Assembly (NCBI GenBank): GCA_963573315.1
Contig: OY752141.1
Location: forward strand, 3,844,001-3,908,000
DNA: 64,000 nucleotides
Direction: 5' to 3'
DNA from: Entomortierella parvispora
Taxonomy: Eukaryota; Mortierellomycota; Mortierellomycetes; Mortierellales; Mortierellaceae
Shown in pieces: positions 33,275 to 43,083 of this stretch (position 1 is its first letter; the number at the start of each line of letters is the position of its first letter). Position numbers and translations under genes: made by a program. The notes below the pieces were generated by a model. It did not search any database. It saw only the letters and a program-made list of their open reading frames with translations, and was not told the DNA's origin.

Positions 33275-35573
33275 ATGGGCGGCGCACATTCAAAGGAAAC
33301 AAAGGACCTTGTCCGACGAACTCACTGTACGCTCGCTCTGCCTACATTCAACAATCGTCCTTCGCCATCTCTGTCATCTTTGTCGTTAGCTCCACTAACC
33401 ACCGCCATCTCTTTTCTTGTCTGTCCTTTTCATTCTCCTTTACTCCCCTTTGCACATGCCTGCCTGCAACACGCACTTCATGCCCCGCCTGACGCTCAGT
33501 CTCCAAGCGCGAGATTCTTACTCTCCGACGCGAGTTTGAAAAGACCTCAAACACTTCTAGGACCAATGTGCTGACCGAGGCACAGTTCAAAGAGGCAAGT
33601 ATTCCGTCTTGGTTTTCCCTCTCATTTTTCCTTTTGCTGGGCATGGGCAGATATTGGGTCTAGTGGAGAAATGGTGATCCACCGTCCAGAACTCTACAAT
33701 TCTGTCTCCATAAAGGAAGAAGCACCTTATGCTGCAGGCAGATGGTCGTCAAAGGCTACAAGGCAGATGGACGCCTCACTCAAACAAATACTGCAAATGA
33801 ACCCGCGTCATCCAAGCCCACAAGAGCACTTGTTGGATTCGACCCCGAGGGAATCAAGTACATATGATGGGAAGGCAGGCCGCTTACTTAAGGCAATGCG
33901 GCTGCGTTTGGATGTTTGGATACTTTACTCATCTTTTTCAAATTGGCCGAGAGAACCTCGTGTTGCTGTTATCTTTAGCAGGTGTCATTAATTGTGGATG
34001 TTTTTTGCAGCCCTTTTCATGCCCATTGTCCTGGCTCTCGTTCATTTCTTTATTGAAGTCATATTGCGAACGGCTCTTGCTGACGCGCTGAAGTCTGACT
34101 CTCTGCTCATCTGACGCATTGTCTTAGATCTGCCGTCGCATCCTTCACTCTTCACCCCTGGACGACGTGTTCCTGACTCGCCTCTTTTCTGCCTTTGACA
34201 CCAACCCAAATTCTAAAGGAGTCAACTTTAAAGAGTTCATCGAGGGATTGAGTGTCTTCATGAAGGGCACCCCGGATGAGAAACTCGAACGTAAGCACAA
34301 CAAATCGGAATGCCTAAGCCGGCCACAAGGGCACAGGCGCTGGATGGGACAACGACAGGAGCCAATTGTGGCTGTTGGCAATACTACATTCTGACTCGTC
34401 CGTTTACTTTTCCACCTTCTAGTCTCCTTCAAACTGTACGACGTTGACCACGCTGGATACATCACCCGACCTGGTCTGGAAAAGGCCATGACTCAGTTGG
34501 TACCGTATTTGCACGCAGCGTATTTTATTTATTGTCTGTGTCTGTACTCTCCATCTTGATCTTGATGAGGACATTTGACTGACCGGCTGTTTTGGCGTGT
34601 GGTGTCGTGCGGTGTTGCTTTCATTTAGCATTCTGTCGTCGCAGGATCGACCCAGGATGAGACGCATCAGATCCAGGAACTTGTCAAGCGTATCTTTGAT
34701 GACCTGGATGTGAACAACGACGGGAAACTGTCGCTTGAAGAGTACAAGCTCAACTCTATGAAGGAGCCTATGATCATCGACTTTTTGAGCCAGTTCCTGG
34801 CAGATCAGACTGACTCTGGATCCAACTCGATCTGCTCTGCGCTTTCAGTCCCCTCATCGCCCCGCTCTGGATCGTCACCACCCTCCCCTCGCTTCAGTCA
34901 CTTCGCGCCTCCTTCTCCCCGACTGAGAGACTCTCTTTACGGAACTGCCTCGGGACATGTCCTCCAGACCTCATCGCCCGCAGGAAGTTTCCGCCTGAGC
35001 AATTCTCACAGTCTTTTGTGGCTCAACGGGGGCATCAACGGCAGTGGTGATTTGCTGGGAAAAGTCAATGAATTTGAAGGATTGGTGGCGGCAGAGGAGG
35101 AGCAAAAGAAGGAGAAGATAGCCGCCGAGAAAGAAACCTTATCTAAAGCTACGGCTGCAGCCATGGCTACCTCTCTCAAAGAGGGGGCGGCATCCTCCAA
35201 GACCGCAGGTTCTGATTCCAAAGACGTGAGCTCACTTGTAGACATTGTGGTGGTGCCTTCAGAAGAGAGCTCTACGGTCGAAACTACAACAGTTTCGTCT
35301 GGGATCGAGAAGGTCACTGTGCAGAAAAGCAGTGAATTGAAAGAGAACTCCTCGAAGACATCGACATTGACCAACGGCCATTCAGCAGAAGCAGTGGCCA
35401 GAACAGCAGCAGCAGTAGCCTCTGACGAGATCAGAGAGAAAGAAGAAAATCACGCCGCTATTGAAGCCGCCTCCAAGTCGTCACTGGCCAAGGCAGAGGA
35501 GAACGGGGCATTGGGGGTGGCAGCAGAGCCTTTGGAGGAAACCACGGCCAAGCTGGAGGTTCAGCAAAGCTAA
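33275..35573 (+). CDS. Calcineurin-B-like EF-hand protein with long disordered tail
   Basis: Exons 33275-33326, 33500-33594, 34128-34290, 34423-34499 and 34629-35573 encode 443 residues. The start MGGAHSK fits an N-myristoylation signal. The first ~175 residues read like calcineurin B / plant CBL calcium sensors: SKREILTLRREFEKTS, LTEAQFKEICRRI, FLTRLFSAFDTNPNSKGVNF, FKEFIEGLSVFMKGTPDEKL, FKLYDVDHAGYITRPGLEKAM and IFDDLDVNNDGKLSLEEYK. EF-hands 3 (DVDHAGYITRPG) and 4 (DVNNDGKLSLEE) are the likeliest calcium sites. The remaining ~265 residues are disordered: Ser-Pro-rich (SSPRSGSSPPSPRF, PPSPRLRDS) then Ala/Glu/Ser-rich. True calcineurin B is about 170 residues, so this is a CNB-fold sensor with an added tail rather than CNB itself. 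The intron after exon 2 has a GC donor. Confidence 0.82.
33595..34127 (+). other. GC-AG intron in the CNB-like gene
   Basis: Donor GAG/GCAAGT and acceptor GTCTTAG/ATC. The phase 0 junction gives FKE-ICRRI, matching CBL proteins. Using the nearby GT at 33599 would break the frame. Confidence 0.7.
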
Positions 35574-35900
35574 GCAAAGCTGTTCGTCTTCCTTTCCTTC
35601 CGTTTTATATTCTCATTACCCCGCCTTCCCTTTGCTACGTTCCTATATACCAATACCTCTCCCTCGATGTGTAATTCTCCAGTTGGCCCGCCCGTTTGAC
35701 GTGTTCACCATGCTGAAGGCCACGACAATAATAATAAAAAAAAAAAAAAAAAAAGCCAGTGACTGCGAATCGAATGTCTTTCTCCATGGTGTTGCGGGGA
35801 AGGTGAAGAGGATGTTCCAATTCCTTCTCTTTTCTCTCTCTCTCACTCTCTCTCCTCATTTCCCCTCCACCCTTCCTCACCTCGACCAACATCTAGCACC
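35574..35900. promoter_or_regulatory. Short intergenic region before the small membrane protein
   Basis: 327 bp. A-run at 35737-35754 and a CT-rich leader (35818-35880) directly before the ATG at 35901. Nothing else seen. Confidence 0.4.
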
Positions 35901-36122
35901 ATGGGCAACTACATCTCGTATTCGCGCAACGACATCATCTTTTCTGGAATCCTCATCGCCCTCTGGATCGCCATCCGTCCCTACTTTGTGCGCTTGGGCG
36001 AGAAGGCTCAGGCTCAGGCCGCCTCCAGACTCGAAGCCGAGGCAGCCCAGAACGATAGTTCTTCGTCAAAGGCTTCATCATCAGGAACTGCAGGAGGCAG
36101 TAGACGGAAAAAGTTGGATTAG
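35901..36122 (+). CDS. 73-residue single-pass membrane protein, possibly Pga2-like
   Basis: A single exon with a good context (CACCATGG) after a CT-rich leader. The N-terminus MGNYIS matches the myristoylation pattern Met-Gly-Asn-x-x-Ser. One hydrophobic span (IIFSGILIALWIAI, residues 12-25) is followed by RPYFVRLGEKAQ, an Ala/Gln/Glu helix and a Ser-rich basic tail ending GGSRRKKLD. The span followed by RPY and a charged helix recalls the yeast Pga2 secretory-pathway family, but similarity is too short to be sure. It is likely an ER or endomembrane protein with a cytosolic tail. It lies between two EF-hand genes on the same strand. Confidence 0.7.
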   Translation: MGNYISYSRNDIIFSGILIALWIAIRPYFVRLGEKAQAQAASRLEAEAAQNDSSSSKASSSGTAGGSRRKKLD

Positions 36123-36637
36123 AACACGACCCAACCACCCTCTCCTTCGTCTCTCTTCTCTTCACACCGCGGGTGAAGTTTGGGAACATGGTCTGGACAT
36201 ATGACGCGGGAACAAGGCTGCTACCTATATGAGAGCGTACTACGATCTACAAGAGCAAGAACATCCGCTAGGACTGTAGCGCGAGACTTGCTGTTGAAGC
36301 GCAGGGCATCTTGGACAAAGCTCCTTCAACATCATCCTGTCAGAATAAATGATATCACCCACAATCCACATCTCCCGAGTGCATAGTTCTTCCGGGAGTG
36401 GCGTGCCTGATGGTCGTTCGACTCTTGCCGTTGTACGAGGAGAGCAGTGGTGGGAGAGTGCTGCACAACAATGAATGTCGCGCCCTTCAGACTGGTTTCC
36501 ATGCTCTTGTGACTGGGCGGACAGTTTCCATGGGTTTTGGGAGTGCCTGAGCAACTAAAAAAAAAAAGGGAAGAGCAAACCCATTCCCCATCTCTTTCAT
36601 CAAACCATCCCTTCCTCTCCTCTTCCTTCTCATTACA
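36123..36637. promoter_or_regulatory. Intergenic region before the calmodulin-like gene
   Basis: 515 bp. Only a short CT-rich leader (36578-36633) before the ATG at 36638 is notable. No gene seen. Confidence 0.4.
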
Positions 36638-37830
36638 ATGTCTCTCTCTCACAGCCAGGAAATCGAATTCAAGGAGGCCTTTGCCCTCTTCGACCCTACC
36701 AACTCTGGTGTCATCCAGCCCCAGGCCTTTGCCGATTTTGTCACTGCAAGTGCCCTTTGTGTTTCGTTTCCTCTCTCTATCCTTCTCTCTTTGTTGGGGA
36801 TTACTCTAGCCACTTGAACACACACACTCTCCCTCTCTTTCTTTCCATTATCTGTCTGTTGATCGCCCTGCCCTTCTCATATCTGTGATCCTCAGTTCCA
36901 TTTTCAGACAGACAATGGCCCACATCTTCCTCTTTCTTCCTTTTGAGTTACCAGGAATTGGATTGGATGCTTATTTCCTTTTTTTTGTTACCCGGGACGG
37001 AGAAACAGAACAATTCCTCCTCCGCACAGAAAATTAGAAAGTGAGGGGGGAAGAATGAGCAATAACCGCCAAGGATGGTTTCCCTCGAACCACGTTTTTC
37101 GTCAAGAGTCAACTTGATCCTTGGTTCGAGTGTTGCGTGATTCTCGGAATTCTTTGTCTTTCAAAAGGGCGTTTTTTTTTATCATTTTGTTTTGGTTGGA
37201 TGGATCCAAGGATTGCGCAAATCCGAGGGGATAGTCGCGTCAGTAACAGTAATTTCCTCATCTTCGTTTTTTACGAAGTAACCGGAAAACTGCGCTTTGA
37301 CATTGAAAACTAAACTATCGGTTTCTTTCTTTCTCTTCTCTTCATCCTGCTGGTGGGAAACGAATAGAAGCTCAACGATCCCGAGCTGGCCAAGAACATC
37401 AAGCTCCCCACTCAGCCTTTGGATTTCAAGGCCTTCTCAGCCTTGTTGTCCAAGAACCACAAGGGTTCCGAGACCTCGGATGAGGCCTATGGTGCTCTCT
37501 TCCGCTCCATCAACAAGGATGGCTCTGGTAATGTCTCTTCGGCCGAGCTCCGTGCTGCCCTCTTGCACTTTGGCAACAGCTCCCTCTCTGAGGTAAGAAA
37601 CAGAACCCCATCCCTCCCCACCGCCGATACCAAATGCTTGCCGCTCATTGGAGATGATGTCATCTTGCACCGTGTTTACTGAAAACTAAACCTTCCTCTC
37701 TTCTTAGGCTGATGTCGACGAGATTGTCCATGAGGCTGATGTCTCTGGTGATGGCCGTATTACCCTCGAGGAGTTCTTGAAGATCATGCAAAAGTCTGAG
37801 AAGAAGCTCCGTGGCGAGCATGTCTTGTAG
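36638..37830 (+). CDS. Calmodulin / myosin light chain-like EF-hand protein
   Basis: Exons 36638-36745, 37368-37592 and 37708-37830 encode 151 residues. It starts MSLSHSQEIEFKEAFALFD, as calmodulin does, but EF1 (DPTNSGVIQPQA) lacks several ligands and EF2 is shortened to LNDPELAKNIKLPTQPLDF, as in essential myosin light chains. EF3 (NKDGSGNVSSAE) and EF4 (DVSGDGRITLEE) are close to canonical. It is therefore a two-site calcium sensor or light chain, not true calmodulin. Intron 1 is 622 nt and uses a GC donor (ACT/GCAAGT). The GT three bases later cannot be joined to any acceptor in frame because a TAG lies just before exon 2. Confidence 0.85.
36746..37367 (+). other. GC-AG intron in the calmodulin-like gene
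   Basis: Donor ACT/GCAAGT, acceptor CGAATAG/AAG. The phase 0 junction gives DFVT-KLNDPEL. Unusually long for this window. Confidence 0.6.
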
Positions 37831-38173
37831 ATTGTGTATAGTGTCCTCCTCTCTTCCTCTCACCATCTTCTGAAATGTTGATTAAACATTGTACTTCTTC
37901 TTGAAAAAAAAATGGCGTACTGAACATCGAGGCAGGTGGAAATCCAAAGTCTTTTGGGAAAATCGGAAAATGATCGGCTACAGGACCACGTCGAGACTCG
38001 CAACATGTTCCTTGGTTATCAATTGACGGACTTGTTGAAAGCCCGAGCCTCACTGTAAAGTCAATCACAAAACACGTTCGACACAATCTTCAATTGCCCA
38101 ATCTATCGCATGTTTTATTACTTGTTCTTTGAGGAAGGGCGTGTGCACAGGGAGAGATAGAAAAAAAAATTCT
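37831..38173. terminator. Convergent 3' region between the calmodulin-like gene and YME2
   Basis: 343 bp between facing stop codons. A-runs near 37904-37912 and 38161-38169; no exact AATAAA for the plus gene (GATTAAAC near 37879 may serve). No gene. Confidence 0.4.
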
Positions 38174-41100
38174 TCACGAAGACCGCTTTCCAGAAGTTGC
38201 CAGACCGAGGGCGGCGACGGACTTCTTGGCTTGAACCATTTCCTGCTCGTATTTTTCAATCTTTGTATGGGACTCTTGAAGTTTCTTCATGAGCCACTTC
38301 ACTCGAGTATCGACTTCTTTGGGAACACGACCACCACCAAAGATCCAGCTTCCGTCCTGATGAAGCAAATTCGACAATTCTCGCAGCTCTCCTTCCCACT
38401 TGGCAACCTTGACCATCTCGTCCTTTTCCAGGACTGTGGAAGACTCCAAGTCCATGACAGCCGCAAATCCGTCGTCCGAGAGAATATCTTGGAAAGCCGC
38501 TCTATAGATGGGTTTTCCTGGTCGAACAGAGAATGGTCGGCCTTAAATAAAGAAGAAAGCAAAGGTAATAAACGAGTCAATAGAGCATCTTGACACAATG
38601 CATAGCAACATAACATTTCCGTTCGTTACCGTTTTTGTGAATAATAGTGATCAATTCTGCTTGCTCCATGGCACTGAACGCAGATTCGTCGTTTTTGAAC
38701 AGTGGGTGGATCTTGAGCTCATCATAGCTCACCTGTTTGGAGAATAGTAAGTGGTGATGTTCCTGTTAGATGAAATTTGGTTGAAGTATGGAGACGAGCC
38801 ACAGTTGACTTACAGAGTCAGAAACAGCCAGCTGCCTGAGAACAGCCCAGAACTGAACGGGAGTCCAGCTCAAGGATTTCTTGTCTGAAGATTCGAAATC
38901 AAAGGCACTCTTGCGAACTTCAATTACTGCACGCCCCAGGATGTCATTCACCGCGTCTAATGTGGAAATAACGCCAGTCAGATGTACGGTTCAAGAACTG
39001 TCATCAATCGGCTTGCAAATCCGGTCTGGTGGGATATATTGCACTTGCCTTCAGGTCCCATGCCACTCTTAACCTTCTGCACAAAGAGTTCGAGATCTGT
39101 GAGACGACCGCCAATGATCTTGACGCATTTCATGAGATTAGGGTGTTCCTCTTGGTCAAGATGTTTGTAAACAAACTCCATGGCTGAATCCAGCGAGGCA
39201 TCAGAGAGAACAATGGTTTCAAACGTCATATTCGGCAGGGCTGCGAGACAACAAAATGGCAAGTGTCAGCTAAACTTCCCCGGTCTGACTTGTCAACATG
39301 TCCACATCCTCGTATTCATCTTACCCTTCGATAGCGGCTTGGAAGCGGTGACATTGTTACTGATAAAGATCACATGTGCGACATGGTTCTCGACCAAGAC
39401 CGCGGCCCAGTCCGCCAAGAAGGTCCAAAGCTCTTTTGCATGGGGTCCTTTTTCTCTAGACATGTATCCATCGATCACGACCACAGGAATGTCATCTGGG
39501 TCGCATCCCTTGCTTTCCTCCTTCCCCTTCTTTTTGGGCTTTTCATGACCTTTGGTGTCCAAGTTTTGAACCTGGTCAGATGGTCCCGACTTTGAGCTCA
39601 GTGCCGCTTTACGCGCCTTCTCCTCCAAAGTATACTCAATCTTCTTCATAATGGCCTCAGGTGAGACGTTAGACATGTCCTTTGTGGGCGATGTTTGTTG
39701 AATGGCAATTGTAAGAGTTTCTAGAATTTTTTTCAGTTGTCCCTCAAATGTCGCAGAAAGACCTAACAAAAAAAAGTGGCGAACCCGTCAGTCCCGTCAA
39801 TGTGTATTCTTGCAAACAGCTCAATTCAGCTTGCAGCAAGAATGCATTCTTACCCGCCTTCTGGCCAGTTGTAGCGGTGATCGCCATGTCCATGAGGTTG
39901 TTCAGTGTGCTCATGAACTGGAACAATGGAATGTATCCGACCTGTTTGGCCAAGATGCTCAAGAGTTCACCCTCACTTCTCGCATTGGCCAGCTCGTCAC
40001 ACCGAATGAAAACCTTGTGAGTCTTTCCCTTGATCGCGTACTCCACCATGTCAGTCTTTCCTGCTCCACGAGGTCCTTGAACAATGGCGAAAGTCTCGGG
40101 GGGGTTTCTTAGCCAGACTCGAAGCTTTTCCTCGTCCTCCTCTCTTTCTCTCCACCCTGTTGCTTGCAGTGAATCTGGGTTGGACCTAGTGAGTCGACCT
40201 ACGGTTTCTTTCCGAAGCCATTTCAAAATCGGATACTCGTTCACGTTGAAAAGCTGCGTGATTTTAGCGTGCATGCTGAAGACACGTACAGGATCAAAGA
40301 TCACCAACGAGATGCCGGCCAGGATGAAACCGCCCATGGGAACACTCAGCCGAGGATGGTTCGTGAGCCAGTTCCAGATCACGTTGGTCTTGAGCGTCCG
40401 TTCAAAGTTGACGCTGAGAGTGACCCCATTGACTTCTGACCCATGAAGACAATTCTTGGCGCTGGTGGAAGCTCTCATGAAGGAGTATTGGATAATGGCC
40501 TGTTTGGGCATGTCCTTGACGATTGGGACCTGAAAAATATCCACAATCTTGCCGTACTTGCGGAAGAGCGTGTAGAGTCCTTCTACTCCAAGATCACCGG
40601 TGTATTCGATCCGGATCCTCTTGTTAGGATATCGACTAGCCATGTCTTCCAGAAAGGGTGATCCTTTGACCAGGAAGGCGCGTACTTTTTGAAAGTTGAA
40701 CCACATGTAGTGCCCATGACTCTTCAGGTGTTGTTCGCATCTGCTTTCGATTTCCTTGAGTGCCTCTTTGGTCGTGTAAGAGCTTGGATGAACATACGAA
40801 AAGTGCACAAACATGCCACCGTCCTTGAGCCTAAGAAAGATCCAAAACGGGGGTTATTCTTTGTCTTTCCAGTGCGACGGTTGCATATCTCGTCTGTCCT
40901 TGGGAATGCGATTGTAGGGGCGATGAGTCCTAGAGTCCTAGAGTCCTTTTTACCTTGGCTCGATGCCTCCAATCTTGAAATGGAATGGCATACCATTCTC
41001 TGGTGGAACGAGTTCATTTTTAGCCTTGCGCTCCAGTGATTTCCATCCTGGTCTGAGCAACGAGTACCGAGCATCCCACCAGCCCATCTTGAGCGGATAG

Positions 41101-41695
41101 GCATTGTCAAAGTAGAGCATGCCATATTTCAATGGCAGCTATTAATATCATTACCAGACAGAGAATATGGATGGGGGATTAGAGTTAAGGCGACGATCAT
41201 AATGTCGTAATCGAGGTCATTCATTCCCAGCAGCAAAAGCAAAAAGTTTGGTAGCCAGCGTAGTCATGGCGACCAAGGTTCCCAATAACCTGCAAGATTT
41301 CCGGCATCTTCAAGTCGGTTGTCGAGAGACAGCGACTACAATTACTTTCCACCTACCTCTTCTTCTGTGATGCTTGTCTCTGCTTCAGAGGTGAACCTTC
41401 GACGGATATTGGCTCCATGGACTCTACTCGTCCGCGCGAATGGGATGGGGCGTGCTGATAGATTATAAAGGACTGAGGCAGGGCAAGAGCGATGCTGAAG
41501 CACAGGGGCCGAACGGATCGATTGTGAGGCAGATACCGCCGCTGTGGATCCAGCGCTGTAGAGTCGCCATTCGCGGAAAGTCGGGTTCACGGAGGACGCG
41601 CCCGTGAGACGCGTCGGAGCTACGGTGGTTGCGGTTGTGGTGCCGTAGTAGAAGCGACGGAGACAGGCCTCGGATGAGGCAGCAACACGGTACAT
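38174..41695 (-). CDS. YME2: Mitochondrial escape protein Yme2 (RNA12)
   Basis: Exons 41357-41695, 40954-41138, 39854-40830, 39325-39762, 39049-39240, 38814-38956, 38630-38732 and 38174-38541 encode 914 residues. Yme2 is an inner-membrane AAA-like protein that affects mtDNA maintenance and nucleoid structure. Seen: an Arg-rich presequence (MYRVAASSEACLRRFYYG), the conserved block LPLKYGMLYFDNAYPLKMGW, an RRM-like domain (~235-310, RIEYTGDLGVEGLYTLFRKYG), a membrane span near VPMGGFILAGISLVIFDPV, the P-loop GPRGAGKTD near 426, VVVIDGYMS (Walker B-like), and a C-terminal coiled helix. The frame is open further upstream to an ATG at 41860, but that would leave only 48 bp to the divergent NDUFS4 start, so I chose 41695. 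Intron 5 is GC-AG. Confidence 0.92.
38957..39048 (-). other. GC-AG intron in YME2
   Basis: Minus strand donor GAAG/GCAAGT, acceptor CATTAG/AC. The phase 1 junction gives GPE-D-AVNDILG. No GT donor nearby keeps the frame. Confidence 0.65.
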
Positions 41696-41908
41696 TTGCT
41701 GCCAAAGATGTCGGGTTTGAAGAATGAGAGGGATTGCGGAATGAGGAGCAGATGTCGACGTTGAGTGTGTGCGATGGATTGTGTGCACAAGGGGGGAAGA
41801 AGGAGGGAGACAAAAGAATTTATTTCCAAACAGAGAAAGACACGCAGCCAATACCCTCATGAGGCGTGATTTTGCAGGAATGCATTCCTCATTCCTCAAG
41901 CCTTCACA
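41696..41908. promoter_or_regulatory. Compact bidirectional promoter of YME2 and NDUFS4
   Basis: Only 213 bp separate the start codons of two nuclear genes for mitochondrial inner-membrane proteins. No TATA box stands out. Shared control is inferred from the arrangement. Confidence 0.55.
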
Positions 41909-42714
41909 ATGTCGCTGTTCTTTGCCAAACCCGCCCTGCGAGGACTCGTCGCTGCCATTTCGCCGCGTCCTGCGCCTTCGATGTTCCACAGGTATCAGCA
42001 CTCAAACTCGAACTCGAACTCGAACTCAAACTCAAAGTCGAGCTCGAACTCGACTTCAACCGCTGTCACGGAAACTAGAGAGCCCTCTGCTCTCCAGGCA
42101 GAGATCATCAGCGGTGCTCCAGGTAAGACTGACAGGCCACGAGGATGCAAACAAGAAGAAAGTCAGCGCGACAAGAGTTGACGCATACAGTTTCTGGTAT
42201 TGTTTGGTAGAGGAGGTACGTATGCATCCCTGTCGCATTTACAGGCAAGCCAAGGTTGCAACCCAGTCGGGGATTGCCAACACTTATGTCTGGAGAATTG
42301 ATTTCGACACTGAGATTGGGGCTGGCAGTTTCGAGAACGAATTGATTGGCTGGGCAAGCAGGTGAGGACCGATATCAATCGTGGTCAAAGAGTGCTGCTG
42401 AGTACCGACTGAATGTATGATGGATCTTTCTTTAGTTCTGACTACATGCAGGGACTTCAGGTGAAGTTCATTACCAAGGAGGATGCGATCGCCTTTGCCG
42501 ACAAACAAGGTAAGAAGCCACGTCGGAGGACGCAAAGTCGCTTCGGAAGAAATTTCGTCTGACCTTACATTCGATGCATGTCTCCTCTTGCTTCAATTGC
42601 CCAGGTTGGGACTTCACCGTCCAGGAGCCTAACCAGACGATCTTCAAGAAGAAAGTGTATGCCGACAGCTTCAAGTACTCGCCCGGAAAGCTTCGTTTTG
42701 TCAGTACAAAGTAG
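41909..42714 (+). CDS. NDUFS4: NADH:ubiquinone oxidoreductase 18-21 kDa subunit (NDUFS4)
   Basis: Exons 41909-42122, 42211-42361, 42436-42509 and 42605-42714 encode 182 residues. It is an accessory subunit of the complex I peripheral arm in the mitochondrial matrix, near the NADH-oxidising module. The mature part has the family words CRIYRQAKVATQSGIANT, WRIDFDTEIGAGSFENELIGW, ASSSDYMQGLQVKFITKEDA, AFADKQGWDF and the C-terminal SPGKLRFVSTK. The presequence (MSLFFAKPALRGLVAAISPRPAP) is basic. It is followed by an unusual run of alternating Asn-Ser (about residues 32-48) encoded by a CTCGAA-type hexanucleotide repeat. The divergent neighbour YME2 is also mitochondrial. Confidence 0.95.
41999..42055 (+). 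repeat. Hexanucleotide-like coding repeat (Asn-Ser)n in NDUFS4
   Basis: About nine imperfect CTCGAA/CTCAAA units just after the presequence region, encoding NSNSNSNSNSKSSSNS. It probably forms a flexible spacer removed or exposed at the N-terminus of the mature subunit. Confidence 0.7.
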
Positions 42715-43083
42715 AGGGCATCAAGAGTAATGCTCTTTGCAGGACACTTGGTGGCTAATTACTAGGCCACCCAACGTGTGTTAGTTGTCTCCAACCCCTC
42801 TTCCAGCATCGATGTCATTGGTAGTGCCGGAGTGCCAGTATGTCAGTATGTCGGTTATATCAGTCAAGCTGCCCGGAACACAGCGTTGCAATAAAAGGAG
42901 ACCTTCGTCTCTCAATTTCAAAGCCACCACAGATCTCACATTTCATTTCAGTCGCGCTCTCAAAAGCCCGCGTGAGGCCCTGGAAGCAATTCCACTCAAT
43001 TTGTTTCTTCTGTTCCATCAACAAAACCCGCAGCATTGACACTCACTGACTCGGACCCTCGACCGGCATAACAGGAACCGACA
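42715..43083. other. Intergenic region between NDUFS4 and HIR3
   Basis: 369 bp, head-to-tail. No TATA or gene recognised. It should hold the NDUFS4 3' UTR and the HIR3 promoter. Confidence 0.4.

Noticed and set aside
35461-36204. 247-residue ORF overlapping the end of the CNB-like gene and the small protein
   Set aside because: Runs across an intergenic A-tract in another frame; composition reflects two genes read out of frame.
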